From the NCBI GenBank assembly GCA_031363055.1, contig JANLTP010000233.1, positions 1 through 8,651 on the forward strand: a DNA stretch of 8,651 nt. The letters run 5' to 3'. Positions within the stretch are counted from its first letter, which is position 1. Every line of letters starts with the position of its first letter. Below the pieces are notes generated by a model, which worked only from the letters and a program-made list of their open reading frames with translations, searched no databases and was not told where the DNA came from. Both the position numbers and the translations under genes were made by a program. Below are positions 1 to 6,490 of the stretch, in pieces. The DNA is from JANLTP01 sp031363055. Lineage in GTDB: Bacteria > Pseudomonadota > Gammaproteobacteria > Burkholderiales > Burkholderiaceae_E.

Positions 1-324
1 GCTCCACTGCCAGAGGGTGGCCGCCAGCGGCAGCAGCAGCGCCAGCAACGCGAGTTTGTCGGTGCTCCAACCGCCTGGGGAGTTCGCCATGTCCGGTGAG
101 TTCGCAGCGCCTGGTGAGTTCGCCGCGCTCGAGCTGTTCGCCGAGCTGTCGGTGTAGGCACTGGTCACCTCTTCCCGTGCCACCACCGCACCCGCCACGA
201 AAACCGGACTCGGTGTCATCTTGATCGCTCTGGCGACCTGCATGGCGTCGACGATGACGATAAAGCTCACGGCCAACAGCAGCGCGATCTCCGGCAGACT
301 GGCAAATAGGTTCAGCTTGTCCAT
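1..324 (-). CDS. nuoN: NADH-quinone oxidoreductase subunit N, N-terminal part (runs off the left edge)
   Basis: NuoN is one of the three antiporter-like proton-pumping subunits of the complex I membrane arm. Only the first 108 codons are present; the gene continues beyond the left edge. The ATG at 324-322 lies 17 bases after the nuoM stop, without a clear Shine-Dalgarno sequence, so translation may be coupled to nuoM. Residues 11-28 (PEIALLLAVSFIVIVDAM) form a first membrane helix typical of NuoN, and residues 89-107 look like the second helix. Between them, about residues 50-88 form an unusual hydrophilic Ala/Asn/Ser/Pro stretch with a six-residue period (ANS at 62, 68, 74 and 80), coded by an 18-bp tandem repeat. 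The stretch is in frame with no stop codon. Identity rests on the helix 1 pattern and the position directly after nuoM; the catalytic lysines and glutamate lie outside the window. Confidence 0.93.
   Translation of the reverse strand, partial: MDKLNLFASLPEIALLLAVSFIVIVDAMQVARAIKMTPSPVFVAGAVVAREEVTSAYTDSSANSSSAANSPGAANSPDMANSPGGWSTDKLALLALLLPLAATLWQWS
77..148. repeat. Four imperfect 18-bp tandem repeat units inside nuoN
   Basis: Units lie at 77-94, 95-112, 113-130 and 131-148. All share the core GTTCGC on the plus strand (GCGAAC, coding Ala-Asn, in the gene). Units 2 and 3 match at 15 of 18 bases; units 1 and 4 each match their neighbour at 12 of 18. The unit length is a multiple of three, so copies can be added or lost without shifting the frame. 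The product is the repeated ANSP-type segment between helices 1 and 2 of NuoN. Confidence 0.85.
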
Positions 325-341
325 GGTCAGTTGAGATTCAA

Positions 342-1826
342 TTATTTGAGCTTCGATTTCGCAACATGCTTGAGCAGCGCGTCGACCGATTCATTGCTGA
401 TGTCGGTCACTGGCTTCGGGTAGAGGCCCATCGCCAGCACTATGATGGCCAACACGCCAAGCATCCAGAACTCGCGGCGATTGACGTCCTTGAGTTGGCC
501 GACATGGTCATTGGCCACCGCTCCAAACACCACGCGCTTGTACATCCACAGCGAGTAGGCGGCGCCGAGAATCAGCGTGGTTGAGGCCAGCAGCGCGATC
601 CAGAAGTTATATTTGACGGCACCCAGAATCACCATGAATTCGCCAACGAAGCCAGAGGTGGCCGGCAGCCCGCAATTGGCCATCGCGAAGAACAGGAACA
701 GTGCAGCGAACTTTGGCATGGTGTTTGCGACGCCGCCGTAGTCACCGATCATTCGCGAGTGCATGCGATCGTAGAGCACGCCGATGCACAAGAACATGGC
801 GCCGGAAATGAAGCCGTGCGAAATCATCTGTACGATGCCGCCCTGCATGCCAAGCGCATTGAACATGAAAAAGCCCAGGGTCACGAAGCCCATGTGTGCG
901 ATCGACGAATAGGCGACCAGTTTTTTCATGTCGGTCTGCACGAGCGCGACGAAGCCAATGTAGACGACCGCAATCAGCGACAGCGTGATCATTAGCCAGT
1001 CGAGGTGGTGACTGGCGTCGGGTGTGATCGGCAACGAGAATCGCAGGAAGCCGTAAGCACCGAGTTTCAACATGATGGCCGCCAGCACGACCGAGCCACC
1101 GGTGGGTGCTTCGACGTGGGCATCGGGCAGCCAAGTGTGGACTGGCCACATCGGTACCTTGACGGCAAAGGCCGCCAACAGTGCCAGGAAGATTACGACC
1201 TGTTCGTTCAGTGTGAGCGGCAGCTTGTGCCAGTCGAGGATCGAGAACGAGCCGGACTTGATGAACAGAAACACGAGAGCAACGAGCGTGAGTAACGACC
1301 CTGCCAGGGTGTAGAGAAAAAACTTGAACGAGGCATAGACGCGGTTTGGGCCGCCCCAGACGCCAATGATGATGTACATCGGAATCAACGTGGCTTCGAA
1401 GAACACATAGAACAGCAGACCGTCGAGTGCGGCGAACACACCGATCATGAGGCCCGACAGGATCAGGAAGGCGGCCATGTACTGCGCGACTTTTTCTTCG
1501 ATGACTTCCCAGCCGGCAATGACAACAATCACGGTAATGAAAGCAGTCAGCACAATGAACCAGACCGAGATGCCGTCGACACCGAGCGAGTAGTGGGCTG
1601 ACAGGCGCTCGATCCAGGGCATTTTTTCGACAAACTGCATCGCGGCGGTGCTCTTGTCGAAGTTCAGCACCAGCGGCAAGGTGGTCAGCAATCCCAGGCC
1701 GGCACCCGCCAGCGCCACAGCGCGCACGACACCGGCGTTGCGGTCCTGGCCGAGCGCGAGGATGGCAACGCCAAACAGAATCGGAATCCAGATCGCGGCC
1801 GACAACAAGGGGAAGGTCTGCGCCAT
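342..1826 (-). CDS. nuoM: NADH-quinone oxidoreductase subunit M (proton-pumping membrane subunit)
   Basis: NuoM is an antiporter-like subunit of the complex I membrane arm, between NuoL and NuoN, that helps translocate protons across the inner membrane. The 494-residue protein has the usual length and about 14 hydrophobic helices. Residues known to matter in the family are present: Glu144 in FFEATLIPMYIIIGVWG, Lys223 in FAVKVPMWPVHTWLPDAH, Lys254 in AAIMLKLGAYGF and Glu396 in SGFVGEF. The interrupted-helix motif HVEAPTGGSV follows Lys223 at 237-246. The ATG at 1826-1824 gives the expected N-terminus (MAQTFPLLSAAIWIPI). It starts 7 bases after the nuoL stop; the only purine-rich match, AAGG at 1842-1839, is 12 bases upstream, which is rather far. 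Coupling to nuoL translation is therefore likely. The protein ends with a short Lys-rich tail and a TAA stop. Confidence 0.98.
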   Translation of the reverse strand: MAQTFPLLSAAIWIPILFGVAILALGQDRNAGVVRAVALAGAGLGLLTTLPLVLNFDKSTAAMQFVEKMPWIERLSAHYSLGVDGISVWFIVLTAFITVIVVIAGWEVIEEKVAQYMAAFLILSGLMIGVFAALDGLLFYVFFEATLIPMYIIIGVWGGPNRVYASFKFFLYTLAGSLLTLVALVFLFIKSGSFSILDWHKLPLTLNEQVVIFLALLAAFAVKVPMWPVHTWLPDAHVEAPTGGSVVLAAIMLKLGAYGFLRFSLPITPDASHHLDWLMITLSLIAVVYIGFVALVQTDMKKLVAYSSIAHMGFVTLGFFMFNALGMQGGIVQMISHGFISGAMFLCIGVLYDRMHSRMIGDYGGVANTMPKFAALFLFFAMANCGLPATSGFVGEFMVILGAVKYNFWIALLASTTLILGAAYSLWMYKRVVFGAVANDHVGQLKDVNRREFWMLGVLAIIVLAMGLYPKPVTDISNESVDALLKHVAKSKLK

Positions 1827-1833
1827 GGGCCGA

Positions 1834-3894
1834 TTAAACCTTGATCAGTGGCACGAACCACCAAATGAGAAAGGCGACGCCCAGAATCATGGCGATCGCA
1901 TAGTGATAGAGATAACCCGACTGCCACCAGCGCACCATCGACGAGAGGCCGCCAATCAGCTTGGCCGAGCCGTTGACGAGTACGCCATCGATCAGTCCCT
2001 GGTCGCCGACTTTCCAGAGACCGCGACCGAGCAGACGCGAGCCGCCAGCAAAGAACACCTCGTTGAAGCGATCGAGGTAGTACTTGTTATCGAGCAGGCG
2101 ATACAGGCCACCGAATCGTTGCTGGATCGCCGCCGGCAGCTTCGGGTTGATCATGTAGCAGTAGTAGGCGAGCGCCACACCGGCCACCATCAGCCAGAAC
2201 GGCAAGGTGGTGAATGCATGTATGCCGTAGGACATCCAATCGTGGAACTCGGTGCTCATCTCGGCCATCGCCGGATGCCGGTCCGCGACCATGATGATAT
2301 TGTTGAAGAAGTCGCCGAACAACATCGGTTTGATGGTCAGCGCACCGATCAACAACGAAGGTATCGCCAGCGCGATCAGTGGCAAAGTGACGACCAAAGG
2401 TGACTCGCGCGGTTTGTCGTTCGCGCCCAGACCGTGGTGGTCGTCATGGCCATGGTGATCATGATCATCGGGTTGCACATCGAGTGCTGACTTTACAGCG
2501 TGATCATCATGCGCTGCCGCAGCATGCGCGGTCTTCCCCCAGCGCGACTCACCATGAAACACCAGAAAGTACATTCTGAATGAATAAAACGCTGTCACGA
2601 ACACACCCGCCAGCACCGCGTAATACGCGAAACCGGCACCCGGCACATTGGCCCTATGCGCGGCTTCGATAATGCTTTCCTTCGAATAAAACCCCGACAG
2701 GAACGGCGTACCGATCAGTGCCAGCGAACCGACCAGCGATGTGATCCAGGTGATCGGCATGTATTTGCGCAGGCCACCCATGTTGCGGATATCCTGGTCG
2801 TGGTGCATGCCGATGATCACCGAACCGGCGGCCAGGAACAGCAGCGCCTTGAAGAATGCATGGGTCATCAAATGAAAGATCGCCACGCTGTACGCCGAAG
2901 CGCCGAGCGCCACTGTCATGTAGCCGAGCTGCGACAGCGTCGAGTAGGCGACCACACGTTTGATGTCGTTCTGGATAATGCCCAGAAATCCCATGAACAG
3001 CGCCGTGATCGCGCCGATGATCATGACAAATCCGAGTGCCGTGTCCGACAACTCGAACAAAGGCGACATGCGCGCGACCATGAAGATGCCGGCGGTGACC
3101 ATGGTGGCGGCGTGAATCAGCGCCGAGATCGGCGTTGGGCCTTCCATCGAGTCGGGCAACCAGACATGCAGCGGGAACTGCGCCGATTTGCCCATCGCAC
3201 CGATGAACAGACAAATGCAGGTCACCGTCAGCAGCGACCACGCTGAGCCCGGAATCAACTCCAGCGTCTTTTCGGCAAGGCGCGGCGCGATGTTGAACAC
3301 CTCTGCATAGTCGAGCGAACCGAAGTGCGCGAGCACGAGGCCAATGCCCAGTACAAAGCCGAAGTCACCGACGCGATTGACCAGAAACGCTTTCAGGTTC
3401 GCATAGATGGCGGTCGGCCGGGTGAACCAGAAGCCAATCAGCAGGTACGACACCACGCCAACCGCTTCCCAGCCGAAGAAGAGCTGCACGAAGTTGTTCG
3501 ACATGACCAGCATCATCATCGAGAAGGTGAACAGCGAAATGTACGAGAAGAAGCGCTGGTAGCCCGGATCGTCCCTCATGTAGCCGATGGTGTAGATGTG
3601 TACCATCAGCGACACGAAGGTCACGACACACATCATGGTGGCGGTCAACGAGTCGATCAGAAAGCCGATCTCGAAGCGCACGCCACCCACCGACGCCCAG
3701 GTGTAGAGGGGGCCGTTGAAGGTCTTGCCGTCCAGGACTTGACACAGGACCGTGACCGACGCCACGAACGACACCAGCACGCCGAGAATGGTGACCGTGT
3801 GCGACAGCGTGCGGCCGATTTTCTGGCCGAAGAATCCCGCGAGGATAGCGCCGACCAGGGGAGCGAACGCCGCCAGCAGATAAGTTGTCGACAT
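1834..3894 (-). CDS. nuoL: NADH-quinone oxidoreductase subunit L (distal proton-pumping membrane subunit)
   Basis: NuoL is the distal antiporter-like subunit of complex I, with a long C-terminal lateral helix that runs along the membrane arm. The 686 residues are somewhat longer than the roughly 610 of E. coli. Family residues are visible: Glu143 in LFFGWEAVGVVSYLLIGFW, Asp177 in NRVGDFGF, Lys236 in GAMGKSAQFPLHVWLPDSM, His261 in LIHAATMVTAGIF and Lys405 in GFYSKESI. The discontinuous-helix motif MEGPTPISALIHA is at 250-262. Residues 457-488 form a hydrophilic loop with nine histidines and many aspartates, before the ESPLVVTLPLIALAIPS helix at 497-513. The C-terminus (WWQSGYLYHYAIAMILGV) is typical. 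The ATG at 3894-3892 has a good ribosome binding site in the end of nuoK and lies 5 bases after its stop. Confidence 0.98.
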   Translation of the reverse strand: MSTTYLLAAFAPLVGAILAGFFGQKIGRTLSHTVTILGVLVSFVASVTVLCQVLDGKTFNGPLYTWASVGGVRFEIGFLIDSLTATMMCVVTFVSLMVHIYTIGYMRDDPGYQRFFSYISLFTFSMMMLVMSNNFVQLFFGWEAVGVVSYLLIGFWFTRPTAIYANLKAFLVNRVGDFGFVLGIGLVLAHFGSLDYAEVFNIAPRLAEKTLELIPGSAWSLLTVTCICLFIGAMGKSAQFPLHVWLPDSMEGPTPISALIHAATMVTAGIFMVARMSPLFELSDTALGFVMIIGAITALFMGFLGIIQNDIKRVVAYSTLSQLGYMTVALGASAYSVAIFHLMTHAFFKALLFLAAGSVIIGMHHDQDIRNMGGLRKYMPITWITSLVGSLALIGTPFLSGFYSKESIIEAAHRANVPGAGFAYYAVLAGVFVTAFYSFRMYFLVFHGESRWGKTAHAAAAHDDHAVKSALDVQPDDHDHHGHDDHHGLGANDKPRESPLVVTLPLIALAIPSLLIGALTIKPMLFGDFFNNIIMVADRHPAMAEMSTEFHDWMSYGIHAFTTLPFWLMVAGVALAYYCYMINPKLPAAIQQRFGGLYRLLDNKYYLDRFNEVFFAGGSRLLGRGLWKVGDQGLIDGVLVNGSAKLIGGLSSMVRWWQSGYLYHYAIAMILGVAFLIWWFVPLIKV

Positions 3895-3899
3895 TGCGG

Positions 3900-4214
3900 T
3901 TAGCCCTTCAAGCTGTCGAGATCTTCGACATTGACCGTGTCGAGACTGCGGAACAGCACCACCAGAATCGCCAGGCCGATCGCCGACTCGGCAGCGGCCA
4001 CGGTCAGAATGAAGAACACAAACACCTGGCCGGCGGCGTCGCCCAGGAAATGCGAGAACGCGACGAAGTTCAGATTGACGGCCAGCAACATGAGCTCGAT
4101 CGACATCAGGATGATGATGATATTGCGACGGTTCAGGAAGATGCCGACCACACTGATAGCAAACAAAACGGCACCCAACAACAGGTAATGCGCCAGCGTC
4201 AGACCGCCGATCAC
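3900..4214 (-). CDS. nuoK: NADH-quinone oxidoreductase subunit K (small membrane subunit)
   Basis: NuoK is a three-helix membrane subunit (homologous to MrpC and mitochondrial ND4L) that forms part of the proton pathway between the quinone site and NuoN. The 104-residue protein has the usual length. The two membrane glutamates essential in the family are present: Glu40 in LMSIELMLLAVNLNF and Glu76 in LTVAAAESAIGLAI. The C-terminus (NVEDLDSLKG) is typical. The start is GTG at 4214-4212, which overlaps the nuoJ TGA in the four-base sequence GTGA. A GGAG seven bases upstream supports this start, and an N-terminus of IGGLTLAHYLLLG fits the family. The overlap implies translational coupling to nuoJ, keeping the two membrane partners in balance. 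Confidence 0.97.
   Translation of the reverse strand: MIGGLTLAHYLLLGAVLFAISVVGIFLNRRNIIIILMSIELMLLAVNLNFVAFSHFLGDAAGQVFVFFILTVAAAESAIGLAILVVLFRSLDTVNVEDLDSLKG
3904..3909 (-). promoter_or_regulatory. Ribosome binding site of nuoL
   Basis: GAAGGG on the minus strand lies nine bases before the nuoL ATG. It overlaps the last Lys-Gly codons of nuoK, so ribosomes finishing nuoK can reinitiate here. It is one of the clearest Shine-Dalgarno matches in the window. Confidence 0.7.
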
Positions 4215-4855
4215 TTGGCGGCTCCGGGGGTGGTGGGCGGCGCAGACACCGAAGGCACCCTCGCCTGCGAATCCACCTTCACGATCCGAATCCGATCGCC
4301 GCTCTTGGTGCGCACCGCCGCCGTTGGATCGTTGTAACGCGTGTCCTTGCGTTTGCGCAAAGTCAGCGCGATCGCCGAGACAATCGCGACCAGCAGCAGC
4401 ACCGCTGCAATCTCGAACGGGTAGACATACTGGGTGTAAATCAGATTACCGAGCACCTTGGTGTTGCTGTAGTTGGCCGGTACGGCCGGCGCATCGGCGA
4501 CGCGAACCGTATTGAAGTTGTGCCAAAGCACGAAGAACAACTCGACCATCACGACCGAACCGACGATTCCGGCGACCGAGAAATGTTTCCAGAAGCCGGC
4601 ACGCACCTTGTCGAGATCGATGTCGAGCATCATGACCACGAACAGGAACAACACCATGACGGCACCGACATAAACGAGTACCAGCGTGATGGCCAGAAAC
4701 TCGGCCTTGAGCAACATCCAGATACAGGCGGTCGAGAAGAAGCTCAACACCAGCCAAAGCGCTGCGTGGACGGGGTTGCGTACGGTGATGACCAATCCAG
4801 CAGCAACGACGGTGACCAGGGCGAACGCAAAGAACAAAAAGGTTTTGGGATCCAT
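4211..4855 (-). CDS. nuoJ: NADH-quinone oxidoreductase subunit J (membrane subunit)
   Basis: NuoJ (ND6 homologue) is a five-helix membrane subunit next to NuoH, NuoK and NuoA. Its third helix carries the bend linked to conformational coupling between quinone reduction and proton pumping. The conserved core is clear: RNPVHAALWLVLSFF at 26-40, then KAEFLAITLVLVYVGAVMVLFLFVVMML at 50-77, which includes that third helix. Further helices are at about 93-112 and 146-166. The C-terminal 40 residues are hydrophilic and end in a Pro/Ala/Ser/Thr-rich tail; the total of 214 residues exceeds the 184 of E. coli, mostly through this tail and the 113-140 loop. The ATG at 4855-4853 begins three bases after the nuoI stop, without a convincing Shine-Dalgarno sequence, so coupling to nuoI is likely. 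The stop overlaps the nuoK start. Confidence 0.97.
   Translation of the reverse strand: MDPKTFLFFAFALVTVVAAGLVITVRNPVHAALWLVLSFFSTACIWMLLKAEFLAITLVLVYVGAVMVLFLFVVMMLDIDLDKVRAGFWKHFSVAGIVGSVVMVELFFVLWHNFNTVRVADAPAVPANYSNTKVLGNLIYTQYVYPFEIAAVLLLVAIVSAIALTLRKRKDTRYNDPTAAVRTKSGDRIRIVKVDSQARVPSVSAPPTTPGAAK
4222..4225 (-). promoter_or_regulatory. Ribosome binding site of nuoK, supporting the GTG start
   Basis: GGAG on the minus strand lies seven bases before the GTG at 4214-4212. It sits inside the codons for the Pro/Ala-rich end of NuoJ (TPGAAK). There is no ATG nearby that would give a NuoK N-terminus of family length, so this site decides the start. Confidence 0.65.
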
Positions 4856-4858
4856 GTC

Positions 4859-5347
4859 TCAGCGATATTGGGCGTCGGTCTCGCGGCTGGCGGCGATTTC
4901 TTTTTCGTAGCGGTCACCGACGGCGAGCAACATTTCCTTGGTGAAGTACAAATCGCCGCGCCGCTCGCCGTGGTATTCATGAATATGTGTTTCGACGATC
5001 GAGTCGACCGGGCAAGACTCTTCGCAAAAGCCGCAGAAAATACATTTGGTCAGATCGATGTCGTAGCGTGTGGTGCGGCGTGAGCCGTCAGCGCGCACTT
5101 CCGACTCGATGGTAATAGCCAGCGCTGGACAGACCGCCTCACACAGCTTGCAGGCAATGCAGCGTTCTTCGCCGTTCGGGTAACGGCGTAGCGCATGCAG
5201 ACCGCGAAAGCGCGGCGACATTGGCGTCTTTTCCTCCGGATAAAGCACGGTGATCTTGCGCGCGAAGAAGTACCGGCCAGTCAGCTTCAGGCCCTTGAGC
5301 ATTTCCAGCAACATGAAGCTGGACAGAAAATCCTTGACGGCTTGCAC
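4859..5347 (-). CDS. nuoI: NADH-quinone oxidoreductase subunit I (two 4Fe-4S clusters)
   Basis: NuoI is a peripheral-arm subunit that carries clusters N6a and N6b and passes electrons from NuoG towards NuoB and quinone. Both ferredoxin-type motifs are intact: Cys63, 66, 69 and 73 in CIACKLCEAVCP, and Cys102, 105, 108 and 112 in CIFCGFCEESCP. The segment SPRFRGLHALRRYPNGEERC is the family signature before the first motif. The N-terminal 30 residues form the amphipathic part that contacts the membrane near NuoH. The 162 residues match the beta/gammaproteobacterial form. The start is GTG at 5347-5345, with GGAAG eight bases upstream; it gives the usual start (MQAVKDFLSSFML). The start and its ribosome binding site lie inside a 20-bp copy of the end of nuoH. 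The gap to nuoH, 34 bases, is the largest in the window. Confidence 0.98.
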   Translation of the reverse strand: MQAVKDFLSSFMLLEMLKGLKLTGRYFFARKITVLYPEEKTPMSPRFRGLHALRRYPNGEERCIACKLCEAVCPALAITIESEVRADGSRRTTRYDIDLTKCIFCGFCEESCPVDSIVETHIHEYHGERRGDLYFTKEMLLAVGDRYEKEIAASRETDAQYR

Positions 5348-5399
5348 TAGTTCAACTTCCAGATAGATGCGGGGCAGGTCACTAGCTTAACTTCCAGAT
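5345..5399. repeat. 20-bp direct repeat pair at the nuoH/nuoI junction
   Basis: Copies lie at 5345-5364 and 5380-5399, 35 bases apart start to start, and match at 18 of 20 bases (differences at positions 7 and 9). The gene-proximal copy (5380-5399) codes the end of NuoH (Ile-Trp-Lys-Leu-Ser-stop) and includes the sequence TAGTG. The other copy supplies the ribosome binding site and GTG start of nuoI. A weaker resemblance seems to extend about ten bases further with one gap. Confidence 0.85.
5356..5360 (-). promoter_or_regulatory. Ribosome binding site of nuoI, supporting the GTG start
   Basis: GGAAG on the minus strand lies eight bases before the GTG at 5347-5345. The same bases in the other repeat copy (5391-5395) code for Trp-Lys at the end of NuoH, so the signal probably arose by duplication of coding sequence. 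Confidence 0.65.
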
Positions 5400-6461
5400 G
5401 TTCCAGGGCGTCTGGATCCAGACGGCCACCACCACCAGCCAGACCAAGGTCACCGGGATGAATATCTTCCAACCCAAGCGCATGATCTGATCGTAGCGGT
5501 AGCGCGGAAATGAAGCTCTGAACCAAACGAACAGCGAGACGATGAAGAAGGTTTTGATCCAGAGCCAGAAAAACCCGGGGATCCAGTTCAGCAGCCAGTG
5601 ATTGATCGGCGACTGCCAGCCACCAAAGAACATGATCGCGGCCAGCGCGGAGAGCAGAATCATGTTCGCGTACTCGGCCAGAAAGAACACCGCGAAGCCC
5701 ATGCCCGAGTACTCGACCATATGGCCAGCGACGATCTCCGATTCACCCTCGACCACATCGAACGGATGTCGATTGGTCTCGGCCACAGCCGACACCACGT
5801 AGACCACGCAGACCGGCAACAACGGCAACCAGTTCCACGACAGGAAGGTCAAGCCGAGTTCGGCGAACCGGCCCTGACCCTGTCCGTTGACGATGTCGAT
5901 CATGTTCAGGCTGCCACTGACCATCAGCACGACCACCAGCGCAAAGCCGATCGCCAGTTCATAGGACACCATTTGTGCCGACGCCCGGATGGCACCCAGG
6001 AACGCATACTTCGAGTTCGAGGCCCAACCGGAAATGATGACGCCATAGACTTCCATGGACGTGATCGCCATCAGCAACAGCAGACCGGCGTTGACATTGG
6101 CGAGCACCGTTTCCGGTCCGAACGGAATCACCGCCCAAGCGGCCATCGCCGGCATGATGGTCATGACCGGACCAATCAAATACAGCAATTTGCTGGCCTG
6201 ACTCGGGATGATGATCTCTTTGAGGATCAGCTTCAAGCCGTCGGCAATCGGCTGCAACAGGCCCAGCGGTCCGACGCGGTTCGGCCCGATGCGACCATGC
6301 ATGTAGCCGATCATCTTGCGCTCCCAGAGCGTCAAATAAGCGACCGACAGCAAAATGGGCACGACCACCAAAACAATCTTGATGAGGTTCCAGATCACTG
6401 GCCAGACTACGCCGAGTGCGCCGCTGCCGAAGCTGAAGATCGAATTGACGAAGGAGTCCAT
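5382..6461 (-). CDS. nuoH: NADH-quinone oxidoreductase subunit H (quinone-site membrane subunit)
   Basis: NuoH (ND1 homologue) anchors the peripheral arm to the membrane and forms much of the quinone-access cavity and the start of the proton path. The 359-residue protein has about eight or nine helices. Signature segments are intact: ERKMIGYMHGRIGPNRVGP at 47-65, ADGLKLILKE at 73-82, EVYGVIISGWASNSKYAFLG at 137-156 and the acidic AETNRHPFDVVEGESEIVAG at 227-246, followed by HMVEYSGM and FFLAEYANM. The NRHPFDVVEGE version is the one I associate with Betaproteobacteria and similar complexes. The ATG at 6461-6459 gives a normal N-terminus; no convincing Shine-Dalgarno sequence precedes it in the 29-base gap after nuoG. 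The stop is TAG at 5384-5382, inside a repeat whose second copy provides the nuoI start. Confidence 0.98.
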   Translation of the reverse strand: MDSFVNSIFSFGSGALGVVWPVIWNLIKIVLVVVPILLSVAYLTLWERKMIGYMHGRIGPNRVGPLGLLQPIADGLKLILKEIIIPSQASKLLYLIGPVMTIMPAMAAWAVIPFGPETVLANVNAGLLLLMAITSMEVYGVIISGWASNSKYAFLGAIRASAQMVSYELAIGFALVVVLMVSGSLNMIDIVNGQGQGRFAELGLTFLSWNWLPLLPVCVVYVVSAVAETNRHPFDVVEGESEIVAGHMVEYSGMGFAVFFLAEYANMILLSALAAIMFFGGWQSPINHWLLNWIPGFFWLWIKTFFIVSLFVWFRASFPRYRYDQIMRLGWKIFIPVTLVWLVVVAVWIQTPWNIWKLS

Positions 6462-6490
6462 GTTGATTGATTAGTGCGCAGTGACTGCCA

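Noticed and set aside
1648..2403. Plus-strand open frame of 251 codons across the nuoM/nuoL junction
   Set aside because: It is antisense to two confident genes, has shadow-like composition and no family signature.
2654..3246. Open frames of about 195 codons on both strands within nuoL
   Set aside because: Both overlap the confident nuoL frame and show the compositional marks of shadow frames.
3325..3903. Plus-strand open frame of 192 codons opposite nuoL
   Set aside because: It is very rich in His, Glu, Arg and Gln, mirrors hydrophobic codons of nuoL, and has no domain of its own.
5598..6470. Plus-strand open frame of 290 codons opposite nuoH
   Set aside because: It lies fully antisense to a well-conserved nuoH. 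Its product is rich in His, Arg, Asp and Gln, as expected from reading a GC-rich membrane protein gene backwards, and it shows no recognisable domain.
6478..6488. Short inverted repeat GCAGTGACTGC after the nuoG stop
   Set aside because: The arms are five bases with a one-base centre and no U-run follows, so it cannot form a stable terminator hairpin; it is probably chance.
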